Source of the DNA: Deltaproteobacteria bacterium
GTDB taxonomy: Bacteria; Desulfobacterota; Desulfobacteria; Desulfobacterales; SpSt-501
Assembly: GCA_016219005.1 (NCBI GenBank)
Contig: JACRCN010000006.1
Span: forward strand, 1-33,119
Reading direction: 5' to 3'
Length of the DNA: 33,119 nucleotides
Made by a program: the position numbers and the translations under genes. This document shows, one piece after another, positions 8,741 through 16,886 of the stretch. Under the pieces are notes generated by a model, which was given only the letters and a program-made list of their open reading frames with translations, ran no database searches and had not been told where the DNA came from. The stretch's first letter is position 1, and each line of letters begins with the position of its first letter.

Positions 8741-9220
8741 TCAATAGATCGGACCTCGGGGGTTCATGGGCCAATAGTATGGATCGCTCTTGTAGGTCTT
8801 CCCGGCGCCAGTCGGACCTTGCTCAAGCTCGGGGGCTTTTCCGGATGGCTGAGGCTCCTTCACGATTTCGCGCGGCGTTTGAGCGCTTTCGGGGATTTCG
8901 ATAAAAGACCCCTTGAACCAGCTTATGGTGGTGGTTTTCCCGGCCGCGAGGTGGACCTCCGTATTGGAATCGCCGATGCGCAGCAGATGGGCGCCGGAAA
9001 CGAATTTGGCTGCGAAAACCGGGGTCTTTCCGATGACGTTGCCGTCCACCCGCACCTCCATACCGGGAGGCTCGCTGACAACTCGCAAGATGCCGCTTTC
9101 CTCGGCGTCGCCACGGAGGCCGCGTGTCGGCTCAATGAGTTGAGCATCCAGGCGGACGGCATAGGGTAAACACCATACGCCTGCCAGGAGAAGGATGAGA
9201 AATGGCTTTTTGCAGTTCAT
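8741..9220 (-). CDS. Secreted PEGA-domain protein
   Basis: A 159-residue protein with an N-terminal signal peptide (hydrophobic residues 6-20, cleavage near RLDAQ). A PEGA-like surface domain lies at about 44-100, with the pattern ILRVVSEPPGMEVRVDGNVIG then KTPV and a closing beta-strand. PEGA domains occur in surface layer and envelope proteins and are thought to bind envelope partners. The last 55 residues are rich in Pro, Glu and Gly. It follows the polysaccharide export lipoprotein gene by 28 bases on the same strand and is probably the last gene of that operon. A role as an accessory of the exporter is inferred from position only. Confidence 0.72.
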   Translation of the reverse strand: MNCKKPFLILLLAGVWCLPYAVRLDAQLIEPTRGLRGDAEESGILRVVSEPPGMEVRVDGNVIGKTPVFAAKFVSGAHLLRIGDSNTEVHLAAGKTTTISWFKGSFIEIPESAQTPREIVKEPQPSGKAPELEQGPTGAGKTYKSDPYYWPMNPRGPIY

Positions 9221-9248
9221 CTTTCAAAGGCTCGGGAAGTCAAAGGGG

Positions 9249-9974
9249 TTAGTCGTTCTTGTCACCGTGAAGCTCCCATGTGAATCCCAAACTCACACCC
9301 CGGAAAAGAAACAGCTGCTCGATGTATTGGTTCACGAACTGGTTGGCCTTGGCGATGGGCGACTTTGGAACGTAAACCACATCGCTTGGTTGCAGCTTGA
9401 AATCCTGAGCATTCGTGCTGCCGTCAAGAACCCGGTTCAAATCCACCTGCAGCGGGACGGGGCGATTGTCCGGTCCTTTTCGGATTACTACCGTTTCGCT
9501 GGGTTGGGCGGTGTTTTTGAATCCGCCGGCCTGCATCACCGCCTGGAGCGCAGTCAGCCCCGTCGGCATGGCTATCAACCCTTGCTGGCCCACCTCGCCG
9601 CCCACAAAGACCTGCTGTCCCGCAAACGATCTGACGATTACGGTGATGACGGGCTTTTTCAGCTCGCGGGAATATCGTTCCGTGAGCAGATCGTCCACCT
9701 GCCGCGGCTCCAAGCCCGCGACGAGCACTTCGTCCACCAATTGCAGGGAAATGTACCCGTCGGGTCGGACGCTGACGGATTCGTTCAGTTCCGGGTTGTA
9801 AAAGAATTTTATGTCCAGGCTGTCCCCCGGTTGGACGAGATAGGGCGGAACCAATTGCTGCATTTGCGCAGGGGCTCCGGCGACCGGAGGAGTGATTGAA
9901 TTGGAATGGCTGCACCCGAAGATTACCACCAGGATCCCGACCGCCTGTGCCCAACGAATCAGTTTCGGCTTCAT
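9249..9974 (-). CDS. Wza-like polysaccharide export lipoprotein
   Basis: The frame reaches up to 10049, but ATG at 9974 is preceded by AAAAGGGGG and gives a clean lipoprotein signal with Cys21 (VIFGC). The 241-residue product has a Poly_export domain near 45-120 (YLVQPGDSLDIKFFYNPEL ... RPDGYISLQLV), an SLBB domain near 125-175 (VFVGGEVGQQGLIAM ... LQAVMQAGGF), and a C-terminal helix (AKANQFVNQYIEQLF) followed by a short aromatic tail. This is the outer-membrane exporter component of Wzx/Wzy-type pathways. It is the only Wza-like gene near the - strand Wzx/Wzy locus, so it probably serves that locus although it sits in a separate operon. Confidence 0.87.
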   Translation of the reverse strand: MKPKLIRWAQAVGILVVIFGCSHSNSITPPVAGAPAQMQQLVPPYLVQPGDSLDIKFFYNPELNESVSVRPDGYISLQLVDEVLVAGLEPRQVDDLLTERYSRELKKPVITVIVRSFAGQQVFVGGEVGQQGLIAMPTGLTALQAVMQAGGFKNTAQPSETVVIRKGPDNRPVPLQVDLNRVLDGSTNAQDFKLQPSDVVYVPKSPIAKANQFVNQYIEQLFLFRGVSLGFTWELHGDKND

Positions 9975-10060
9975 CGTAAGCCCCCTTTTAAGATATGTGT
10001 TGCCTGAGAAGGAATCTCGTAGCATCGCTTCCGAGTACTCTGCTTTCATTTCCAGCGCTA

Positions 10061-11419
10061 TCAGGACACCGCAGACGCCCGCTCCCGAGAGAGGGGCAGG
10101 CTTTCTCCGTCAGCGGAATGAACTTCGGAGACTCCGGCCATGGTCATGCTCTGGGCCGGCTCCGGGGCTCTAATGCGGACCTTGGTTCCTGGCCCCTTTC
10201 GGTCCGGTCTATCGAGGCGACCTTGAATGTAAACGGTCTTGTCGGTCGCTTCGGCTTTGGGCCGAGCACCCGCTTGCGGAACACGGTGCGATACCGCGCT
10301 TTTCCTTTCCAGCGCGGCCTTGATTCTTGGCATTATCTTTTTTTCTATCCAGTAGGTCAGGGACGGCTTCTTGCATATCACGGTTATCATTTCGTTTTGA
10401 TGGGTCGCTAGACTCACCTTGTACCGTTCGGGGCCGGCCAAAAAGTCGTATGCCGAATGCCCCAGTTGGGCATTCAGGATGATGGCCTTTACGTGGCAGA
10501 CCATACCCGGCTTTAAGCGCTTGTCCGATTCGTAGTTGAATGCGCACTGGTAGCCGTACACCCTTCCACCCCACACGAAACCGTACAGGTACCCAATGGG
10601 TCCTTCCTTGCGCCAAATTTTCAACAGCTGGATTTCACTCTTGTGAAAATTCTTCTTGATCAGTCGCTTGTGGAAATGGACAAAGAAATCGGATTCGAAA
10701 GCGCTTTCCAGCTTCCTGCGCCTCCAGTTCTGCAAGTTCAGCTTCACCAACTGGTCGAAATATTCGATGGCAGTGTCGACATCCGAGGCCGCCTCGATCC
10801 TGACCTCTCCCTGTTGTTCATATAGGCGTAGCGATCTGCGGATTTGATAGCGCGTTCCGGGGGTCAAACGAGCCAGGTAGCCATCGAGGCGAAGTCCGGC
10901 CAGCTTAAGGTCGACAAAATTGGCCGTGAATTTTTTAAAAATCAGACCGGATGGCGCCGTCTGGCCAGCCAGCTCGTTTCCAGGAAACAGCCTGCAATCC
11001 AGATACGGCAAGTGCACCTCGTTGCAGCCGCCCCGGATGGATTCCAGCAGTTCAGGAAAGCGTACGGCGTTTTCCCCTAATCCCTGGATGCAATTATATT
11101 CCGCGCACACCGCATCAAAAACCGGGTTTCCCGTACAATTGAGATATACGCCGTTGCTGCGGATGAACCCATAGCGGTACCGCTTGCTCTTCCCGATGAA
11201 AAAGCACGCCATCGGCCCAGAGTCATCGTGCAGAACGGCCAATTTCAATGACAGGCTATTCGGCAGACACGCAATCCAATTCTCGATCCAGCCCCATGAT
11301 TGAAAGTATGATAGATCGTTTCGATGGCCCAACTTTTTCCATAAAGCCTCGATGGCCTCTGTGTTCTGAAACGGATTGACGAGTTCGATTTTCAGAGTGT
11401 CGCGTCCACAATTGCGCAT
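10061..11419 (-). CDS. GNAT-type acyltransferase, CelD/BcsL-like
   Basis: The 452-residue reading starts at ATG 11419, preceded by AAAGAGG; a GTG 24 bases upstream is possible but less well supported. The protein shows the double-GNAT layout of the CelD/BcsL family (Acetyltransf_6): an N-terminal part with YFQSWGWIENW near residue 40, and a C-terminal part with RYQIRRSLRLYEQQG and LKIWRKEGPIGYLYGFVWGG, then GYQCAFN and LKPGMVC. Such proteins acylate polysaccharides or their precursors in cellulose and EPS loci. About 75 C-terminal residues are basic and low in complexity and look like an appended tail. It lies between a second GNAT gene and the Wza-like gene on the same strand. Acetylation of the locus polysaccharide is inferred. 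Confidence 0.78.
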   Translation of the reverse strand: MRNCGRDTLKIELVNPFQNTEAIEALWKKLGHRNDLSYFQSWGWIENWIACLPNSLSLKLAVLHDDSGPMACFFIGKSKRYRYGFIRSNGVYLNCTGNPVFDAVCAEYNCIQGLGENAVRFPELLESIRGGCNEVHLPYLDCRLFPGNELAGQTAPSGLIFKKFTANFVDLKLAGLRLDGYLARLTPGTRYQIRRSLRLYEQQGEVRIEAASDVDTAIEYFDQLVKLNLQNWRRRKLESAFESDFFVHFHKRLIKKNFHKSEIQLLKIWRKEGPIGYLYGFVWGGRVYGYQCAFNYESDKRLKPGMVCHVKAIILNAQLGHSAYDFLAGPERYKVSLATHQNEMITVICKKPSLTYWIEKKIMPRIKAALERKSAVSHRVPQAGARPKAEATDKTVYIQGRLDRPDRKGPGTKVRIRAPEPAQSMTMAGVSEVHSADGESLPLSRERASAVS

Positions 11420-11500
11420 GTAAACCTCTTTCCAGGGGTGCACGGAGCTTGCCGCAATCCGGGTTAAGAGACCCTGGGCGGCGCCATGAACGGTGCACCC

Positions 11501-12205
11501 TCATCCGGCGGTGGAATAGCGCTTCGAGTCAGCCCCGATGAACTCGTGGATGCGTTTGATTCCGAAATCTTTTACTTCCCGGGACCTGAGTGTCATGAAA
11601 TGCTTCTTCGAACCGAACAGCCACACCCTGCCGACCCTCCTGTAGCCGCTCTTGGTTTGCCCGCTGATCGAGGCCCAGTTGGTGTAGCGCACATACCCGA
11701 TGAACCCGAGCATGTTCCTGCCCCACTGCTTGTAATGCATCAGCGCACGATGCCGGACTGACTGCAAGCCCGATCCTCTGAACTTGGGGAGCGTGAATCC
11801 GCTGTAATTGTAGATGTAATTTTCGGGCAATTTCAGCCGGAGACCCGATGCCAGCAGCGGCTGCCCGTTGACGTTGGCCCACGTATAGCCGGCAAGCTCG
11901 CCGCCGCAAAAACTCAGAAAACACATGTCGCCCTCTGCGGCCCGGTCAAGCAGAAAATCATCGATGGCCCATGTTTCCTGCTTTCGCATGTCCACCAGTT
12001 CATCCCACGTGGCGAACCTGAATGAAATGTCGGGACTCGAGGCCGCGGAGGGTTCCTTGACCTTTTCCCGGTCCAGCACGATGATGTGGTAGCAATCTGC
12101 AAGAATCACGCTGTTGATCAAGCGGTCCAGCAGGTACACCATAGTTTTGCCGAACCCAAAGCGCGCATAATGCTCTTTGCACTTTTGATAGTATGTAGTT
12201 TTCAT
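11501..12205 (-). CDS. GNAT-family acyltransferase
   Basis: ATG at 12205 lies two bases after the stop of the crotonase gene and is preceded by AAGGTGG within the end of that gene, so the two are translationally coupled. The 234-residue product begins MKTTYYQKCKEHYARFG. The GNAT acyl-CoA binding region is recognisable as YSGFTLPKFRGSGLQSVRHRAL (about residues 150-170, with R-G-S-G-L in the pyrophosphate loop), followed by NMLGFIGYVRYTNWAS. It differs in size and layout from the CelD-like neighbour. The substrate is unknown; the shared operon with an acyl-CoA enzyme and a polysaccharide exporter suggests acyl transfer to a surface glycan. Confidence 0.72.
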   Translation of the reverse strand: MKTTYYQKCKEHYARFGFGKTMVYLLDRLINSVILADCYHIIVLDREKVKEPSAASSPDISFRFATWDELVDMRKQETWAIDDFLLDRAAEGDMCFLSFCGGELAGYTWANVNGQPLLASGLRLKLPENYIYNYSGFTLPKFRGSGLQSVRHRALMHYKQWGRNMLGFIGYVRYTNWASISGQTKSGYRRVGRVWLFGSKKHFMTLRSREVKDFGIKRIHEFIGADSKRYSTAG

Positions 12206-12207
12206 TT

Positions 12208-12996
12208 TCACGCCACCTTGATTCTGGTCTGGAAGAATCTGTCCATCCCGCTTGCGGCATCCAAAGACCTGATGCACTCCGCCTGGGATTGTTCTTCGTG
12301 CCTGAGGACATCGGCGAGAGTGCTGGACTCGCTGCTGTAAACGCCCTTTTTGATCAGCCTGACGGCGATTTCGGATTTTTGGCACACGAGGCGGGCGTAT
12401 GCATGGACCTTTTCCGCAAACTGCTCATGAGGAATGAGGGCATTGGCTATTCCAAACCCCATTGCCTCCTGGGCCGAGATGATCCGGCCGGTCAGAGCCA
12501 AATCGAGCGCGCAGCCGACATTCGTCAATCGTGGCAGGAAATACGTCCCCCCCCAGTCCGGATGCAAACCTATATTGATGAAGGTTTGCCCAAAGGTGGC
12601 CTGGGTGGACACCAACCGGATATCGCATGCCAGCGCCAGGTTCATCCCCGCTCCGGCCGCCGGGCCGTTTACGGCTGCCACGACGGGGATCGGCAGGGCA
12701 CGGATTGTGGTGACAATTTCCCGACCCCACTTCAAGAACTTTTGGATGGTGTCGAAATCCCGGTCGGCGATGATCCCCTGCATGACGCGTATGTCTCCCC
12801 CTGCGCAGAAGGCGCGTCCGGCGCCGGTGATGACACACACGCGGACCTCTTTCCGATGCATCAACGACTTGAGTGCTTCGGACAATTTTGCGCGCATGGG
12901 CTCTATGAATGCATTCAACTTGTCCGGGCGGTTCAACGTAATGTAGAGAATCCCGTCCGTCTCTTTTTCCTCGATCACTTCTATTGCGTCGGCCAT
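12208..12996 (-). CDS. Crotonase-fold protein, PaaG-like enoyl-CoA isomerase/hydratase family
   Basis: ATG at 12996 has an excellent site AGGAGGTGAGC and gives 262 residues. The crotonase fold is clear: oxyanion-hole segments AGRAFCAGGDI (residues 59-69) and GPAAGAGMNLALACD (111-125). The two glutamates of classical enoyl-CoA hydratases are replaced by Asn119 and Phe139 (spacing of 20, as in the rat enzyme), so simple hydration is unlikely. The motif HPDWGGTYFLP keeps Asp147, in the place of the catalytic Asp of PaaG-type isomerases. A delta3-delta2 enoyl-CoA isomerase-like or other crotonase reaction is therefore more likely. It is first in the operon with two GNAT proteins and the export lipoprotein, an unusual place for a fatty-acid type enzyme. 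Confidence 0.85.
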   Translation of the reverse strand: MADAIEVIEEKETDGILYITLNRPDKLNAFIEPMRAKLSEALKSLMHRKEVRVCVITGAGRAFCAGGDIRVMQGIIADRDFDTIQKFLKWGREIVTTIRALPIPVVAAVNGPAAGAGMNLALACDIRLVSTQATFGQTFINIGLHPDWGGTYFLPRLTNVGCALDLALTGRIISAQEAMGFGIANALIPHEQFAEKVHAYARLVCQKSEIAVRLIKKGVYSSESSTLADVLRHEEQSQAECIRSLDAASGMDRFFQTRIKVA

Positions 12997-13154
12997 GCTC
13001 ACCTCCTGGTTTGTTTGAGGCGTTCTATGTTTTTGATTCAGATGCCTTGATCGTGTCACTTTTCCGGTCGATCATCCCCCAAAAGACCGGCTACTGGTCC
13101 TTTCTACACATGTTGGAAATGAATTCAAGGAGGGTTTATGGGGGGGAACGAGTG

Positions 13155-13183
13155 AGTATCACGAATACCTCTTGACACGACAA
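13155..13183 (-). promoter_or_regulatory. Candidate promoter of the crotonase/GNAT/export operon
   Basis: On the - strand TTGTCG (13178-13183), a 17-base spacer and GATACT (13155-13160) match the sigma70 pattern at four of six bases in each box. It lies about 160 bases upstream of the crotonase start. Confidence 0.3.
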
Positions 13184-13200
13184 AACACTGACAGTAAGCG
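13172..13200 (+). promoter_or_regulatory. Candidate promoter of the beta-propeller gene
   Basis: A consensus -35 box TTGACA (13172-13177) is followed after 17 bases by TAAGCG (13195-13200), a weak -10 box. Its -35 box directly abuts that of the opposite promoter, so the two could not be occupied at once. Confidence 0.3.
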
Positions 13201-13373
13201 TGGAGTAATTGGCTGAACACGGCATCGGTGCACTTTGGATTCAGCTTCGGCCAGCCTTTCTGATCGCCTTGGAATTGAAACGGCCCCGCACTCGAAGCCG
13301 TTGGTTCGCGACTCGTCTCGATTTGCCGGCCCGCGATCGGGCGCTTCCTTTTAACCTTCATCGGAAAGCGACC

Positions 13374-15497
13374 ATGCGTGCATTTCGACTTGCGTTCAAA
13401 GGATATAGGCCAAAAGAAGCCTTCCAACAGGCCTGGAAGGCAACCCGACCTATTTTTTCGGCCGCGTTGTGGGCTTCCGTGGGCGTTGGGGTCTTCTTTT
13501 TGACGCCGGCCCATGCGCTCCATTGGGTCTCCGTCCCGGTCATCACGGCGGCGCAACGCGCGGCGGGACTCTCGGGCGGCGAAGGTTTTCAGATGATAAT
13601 GGACATCAGCTATGCGCCCTCGAATCCCAGCATCGCCTACCTGGCCGTGGATACCACTTGTGTCTGGAAATCGACCGACGCCGGAACGACCTGGAGCCGT
13701 TCGTCGCGGGGTCTTTTCGCCAAAGGAGTCCGCTCGCTGGTCGTGGATCCCCGGGATGCGAACATCGTGTTCGCTGCCGCCTTCGGCGGTGAGCCCGTCG
13801 GTGCTGCCGGCGCCTACCCGGCAGCTTTCAGCGGTATCTTCCGCAGCCTGGACGGTGGACAATCGTGGCACTTTCTGAAAGAGACGGGCTTCTTCAAACA
13901 GACACAGGGTCGTCTCCTGGCCTGTTATTCCGGCGGCGGCTCCTGGACCCCAAGCAGTATTATTTTCGCCGGCTCCTACACGGAAGGATTGCTTCGTTCC
14001 GATGACGGAGGCGCCACATGGACGGCTGTCCCCCCCAAGATCAACGGCATTACCGCCATCCAAGAAATACCTCAAAGCGAAGGTGAGTTGTGGATATCCG
14101 CGGAGGACGGTTTGTTCAAGTATGACCGCCGTGGAGTTCACCGACTCGGCAAAGGGCTGCCTGATTATCCCCGCGGTGTCGCCGTCAACCATCAAAACCC
14201 GGCCATCGTTTACGCTGTTGTGGGAAAGCACGGCATCTACCGCTCGACCGATCACGGCTCGACGTTCTTACCTTACGGCAGGGGCCTCCCGCCGGCCGTC
14301 AACTGCGCGAACATCGCCGTCAGCCCGGCCGACTCCAATATCCTCATGGTCAGCTTTCACCAAACCGGAATCCCCAACCCCTATTACAGCACGGACGGCG
14401 GCTCGACGTGGCGGCCACCGCTTACGATCAACGACCGGGGTCTGTTTCACGTGGACAACAGCGGGGTATGGTATGCCGCCCCCATCAGCTTTCACCCGGC
14501 CGACCCCCACAAGGCCCTTTCGGTGGCAAATGGCGCCAATATCGTCATAGCAACCGATTCCAACGGCAAACGGTGGCGTTATTCCAACACCGGTTTCACC
14601 GGGGGGGTGCTGGTGCAGAAGACCTCACTATGCTTCGTCGGCCCCAAGACCATGCTTTTTGGACTGTTGGACTTCGGTTGCTGGCTAACGCAAGACGGTG
14701 GCGCAACCTTCAAGCAGCTGAAGACATTGGAGTACCGATCCCTGAGTTCCTGCAGCGCGGCGGCCATGCATGCCGATACCATAGTAGCCGCAATCGGAAG
14801 CTGGGACACGCAAGCCATCCAGGTCAGTTGGGATCGCGGCAAGACATGGACGATGTTCCCGTCTTTAGAGTACAGCAGCCACCGGTTTGTTTGCTTTCAC
14901 CCCCAGCATCCGTCGGTGATATATGCCGGCATATTTCGAAGCGATGACGGGGGGCATCGCTGGCGGCGGCTCGACCATCGCGTGCGCGCGATTTATCCTC
15001 CTGACGGAGACATTGTGTACTCATTTGCCCAAGGAGACACGACGCGTATTCTCAAATCGACCGACCGCGGCGACAACTGGTCTCCGGTTTACCCGGCATT
15101 GCCTTCCACGGGAGCCGACGTATTGGACATCTCTGTTGATCCCCGGAACCCGGATCACCTTTATCTCGGCACGACCGACGGGGTCCTGATTTTAAAGCAA
15201 GGTCGCTGGCAGCATGCCGGTCCCGGCCATGGCCTGGCAGAGGACCAGTTCGGCCTGAACATGGTCCGAGCCGTCGCTGTCGACCCCAACCACCCGGATG
15301 TTCTCTACGCCGGGAAATGGTCCGCCGGCCGCGGTAGCTCTAATGGTGTTTTTCGCTCAACCGATTCAGGCGAGCGTTGGGTGAACATCTCGGCCAACCT
15401 GGGCACCGAGCTGGAGGTTGGCTCCATTTTCGTCGATCCTGTCCACAGCACTGTTTATATCGGCTCTTACATGGGCACCTGGAAACTGGTGCCGTGA
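13374..15497 (+). CDS. Secreted BNR/Asp-box beta-propeller protein (sortilin/sialidase-like repeats)
   Basis: Start ATG 13374, preceded by GGAAAG, gives 707 residues. A longer TTG start (13209) is possible but adds a basic, non-signal stretch. After an N-terminal basic region a hydrophobic segment (WASVGVGVFFLTPAHA) looks like an extended signal peptide cleaved after AHA. The mature protein carries about ten Asp-box motifs (S-x-D-x-G-x-T-W), e.g. KSTDAGTTW, RSLDGGQSW, RSDDGGATW, YSTDGGSTW, RSDDGGHRW, KSTDRGDNW and RSTDSGERW, spread over its whole length. These mark a large beta-propeller of the BNR/VPS10 type. Such proteins include glycan-binding and glycan-cleaving ones, but no catalytic residues could be assigned. 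It lies alone between two polysaccharide operons; a role in binding or processing EPS is inference. Confidence 0.83.
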   Translation: MRAFRLAFKGYRPKEAFQQAWKATRPIFSAALWASVGVGVFFLTPAHALHWVSVPVITAAQRAAGLSGGEGFQMIMDISYAPSNPSIAYLAVDTTCVWKSTDAGTTWSRSSRGLFAKGVRSLVVDPRDANIVFAAAFGGEPVGAAGAYPAAFSGIFRSLDGGQSWHFLKETGFFKQTQGRLLACYSGGGSWTPSSIIFAGSYTEGLLRSDDGGATWTAVPPKINGITAIQEIPQSEGELWISAEDGLFKYDRRGVHRLGKGLPDYPRGVAVNHQNPAIVYAVVGKHGIYRSTDHGSTFLPYGRGLPPAVNCANIAVSPADSNILMVSFHQTGIPNPYYSTDGGSTWRPPLTINDRGLFHVDNSGVWYAAPISFHPADPHKALSVANGANIVIATDSNGKRWRYSNTGFTGGVLVQKTSLCFVGPKTMLFGLLDFGCWLTQDGGATFKQLKTLEYRSLSSCSAAAMHADTIVAAIGSWDTQAIQVSWDRGKTWTMFPSLEYSSHRFVCFHPQHPSVIYAGIFRSDDGGHRWRRLDHRVRAIYPPDGDIVYSFAQGDTTRILKSTDRGDNWSPVYPALPSTGADVLDISVDPRNPDHLYLGTTDGVLILKQGRWQHAGPGHGLAEDQFGLNMVRAVAVDPNHPDVLYAGKWSAGRGSSNGVFRSTDSGERWVNISANLGTELEVGSIFVDPVHSTVYIGSYMGTWKLVP

Positions 15498-15550
15498 GCT
15501 TGCCATCGCCTGGCAACATGCGTCTCCACGCAGAATCCATATCGGTGTAT

Positions 15551-16825
15551 TCACAAACCGCTTGCCCCGTTACAGCCTTGCACCCTCGGACCCGGATCGG
15601 AATGGGTCAGGAGGTTTGAAGCGGTACTGAATGACCTGCCGCGATCTGCGACGCTCGAGCTCTCAGAGAGCCGCCTGCTCAGCGTTCCCATGGCCACTCC
15701 CTGATAGGTTTGATAGGTTTTATCGGCGATCGCGCTCCAGTCATGGAGCTCTCTGATGCGGGCCTGCTGGAGTTTCTTTTCACTTTCCTCCCATCGCTTT
15801 CCGCAATAAATTTTTAATTTTTTCGCCAGCTCGTCAGGGTTCCCGGGCGGGAAATATCGGCTCTCTTCCAGCTCAGCCAGGCGGTTGGCTCTCAAATCGC
15901 TGGCGATACAGGATGCGCCTTCGGCCATGGCCTCCAGCAGCGCGATGGGCATGCCTTCGTAATAGGAAGGCAGCACGAAAAGCCCGCAGCGTCCGTAGAG
16001 CACGCGCAGCGAAGGTTCGTCCAGGTATCCGGTGAAAACCACATTGGAGTCCATGGTGCCCGTTTTCTTTAGTGCGGCGCTGTAACGGTCCTCGTGGTCC
16101 GCCGCACCGGCAATGGCCAGCTTCCACCCGGTCAACTTCGATTTTAAAAAACTTTGGACCAGGATGTCGAACCCCTTTTCGGGAACCAATCGCCCGACCG
16201 AAAGAATAAATTTTGCATCCGCAAGCCCGAAACGCTGCAGAAGGCTGTCGCACCCGGGGCAGCTGCCGAAATCGACGCCATTCGGTATGACAACCGGACG
16301 ACGTCCGTATTTTTGTTGAATCTGCTCGCCGATGATTTTCGAGACGGCAATGACCTCGTGAGCAAAGCTCACCCCCATCAGTTCGCCTGCCCGCAGGGCC
16401 AATTTCCCGAAAAGCCCCCACTTCAGATGGTGATAGTTCGATCCATGACTGGTGAGAACGACTTTCAGCCCCAGGGCGCGGGCAAGCGGGGCGAACAAGG
16501 AGGGGCCGATGCCGTGGATGTGAAGGACGTCCGGCCGCATCCTAATGCCGGCTACCAGCACCCCGATGAACGTGTGGAGAAGGGCCTCCACATTTTTCTG
16601 CCGTACCGCCGGCAAGGGAACCAGCCGTACCCCCCCATAGCTTGTGATGAAGGTGTCGACATAGGGTTTACGGGTCAGGACCGTAACCGCACAGTTCCGG
16701 CGCGCGAGGTGCACGGAGAGCCGTTCGCAATGTTTCTCCACACCGCCCTGCACATTCGGGAAACCGCGGGTTCCGACCATGCAGACCCTGAGTGGTTTTT
16801 TCTGACGTATCAATTGCGCTCCCAT
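15551..16825 (-). CDS. GT4-type glycosyltransferase
   Basis: A 424-residue cytoplasmic enzyme. The N-terminal Rossmann domain starts RVCMVGTRGFPNVQGGVEKH, a glycine-rich opening typical of GT4 enzymes of the DUF1972-like group. The C-terminal domain has SVGRLVPEKGFDIL (phosphate-binding region) and the E-x7-E motif SYYEGMPIALLEAMAEG. It should add one sugar of the repeat unit from a nucleotide sugar to the lipid-linked acceptor; the sugar cannot be told. GGAG lies 8 bases before the ATG at 16825. It is the last gene of the long - strand locus and ends 53 bases from the convergent beta-propeller gene. The final 50 residues are Ser/Arg-rich and probably disordered. Confidence 0.87.
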   Translation of the reverse strand: MGAQLIRQKKPLRVCMVGTRGFPNVQGGVEKHCERLSVHLARRNCAVTVLTRKPYVDTFITSYGGVRLVPLPAVRQKNVEALLHTFIGVLVAGIRMRPDVLHIHGIGPSLFAPLARALGLKVVLTSHGSNYHHLKWGLFGKLALRAGELMGVSFAHEVIAVSKIIGEQIQQKYGRRPVVIPNGVDFGSCPGCDSLLQRFGLADAKFILSVGRLVPEKGFDILVQSFLKSKLTGWKLAIAGAADHEDRYSAALKKTGTMDSNVVFTGYLDEPSLRVLYGRCGLFVLPSYYEGMPIALLEAMAEGASCIASDLRANRLAELEESRYFPPGNPDELAKKLKIYCGKRWEESEKKLQQARIRELHDWSAIADKTYQTYQGVAMGTLSRRLSESSSVADRGRSFSTASNLLTHSDPGPRVQGCNGASGL

Positions 16826-16886
16826 CGATCATCTCCGTCTTTGTTCTTCCGCCGGCTTCCCCACGTGGCAACGAACGGTTCCGGCC

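Larger units (their letters stand above)
12997..13373. other. Divergent intergenic region with two candidate promoters
   Basis: About 377 bases separate the crotonase gene (- strand) from the beta-propeller gene (+ strand). The region holds a pair of interleaved candidate promoters (13155-13200) and an imperfect hairpin at about 13082-13103 (AAAGACC ... GGTCCTTT) in the leader of the crotonase operon. The beta-propeller frame stays open back to a TTG at 13209, but that extension is basic and does not look like a signal peptide. Confidence 0.5.

Noticed and set aside
13209-13373. N-terminal extension of the beta-propeller gene from TTG 13209
   Set aside because: The added 55 residues are basic and precede the signal peptide; ATG 13374 with GGAAAG gives a more likely product.
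15500-15516. Hairpin TTGCCA-TCGCC-TGGCAA between convergent genes
   Set aside because: Six-base stem without a T run on either side; too weak to call a terminator.
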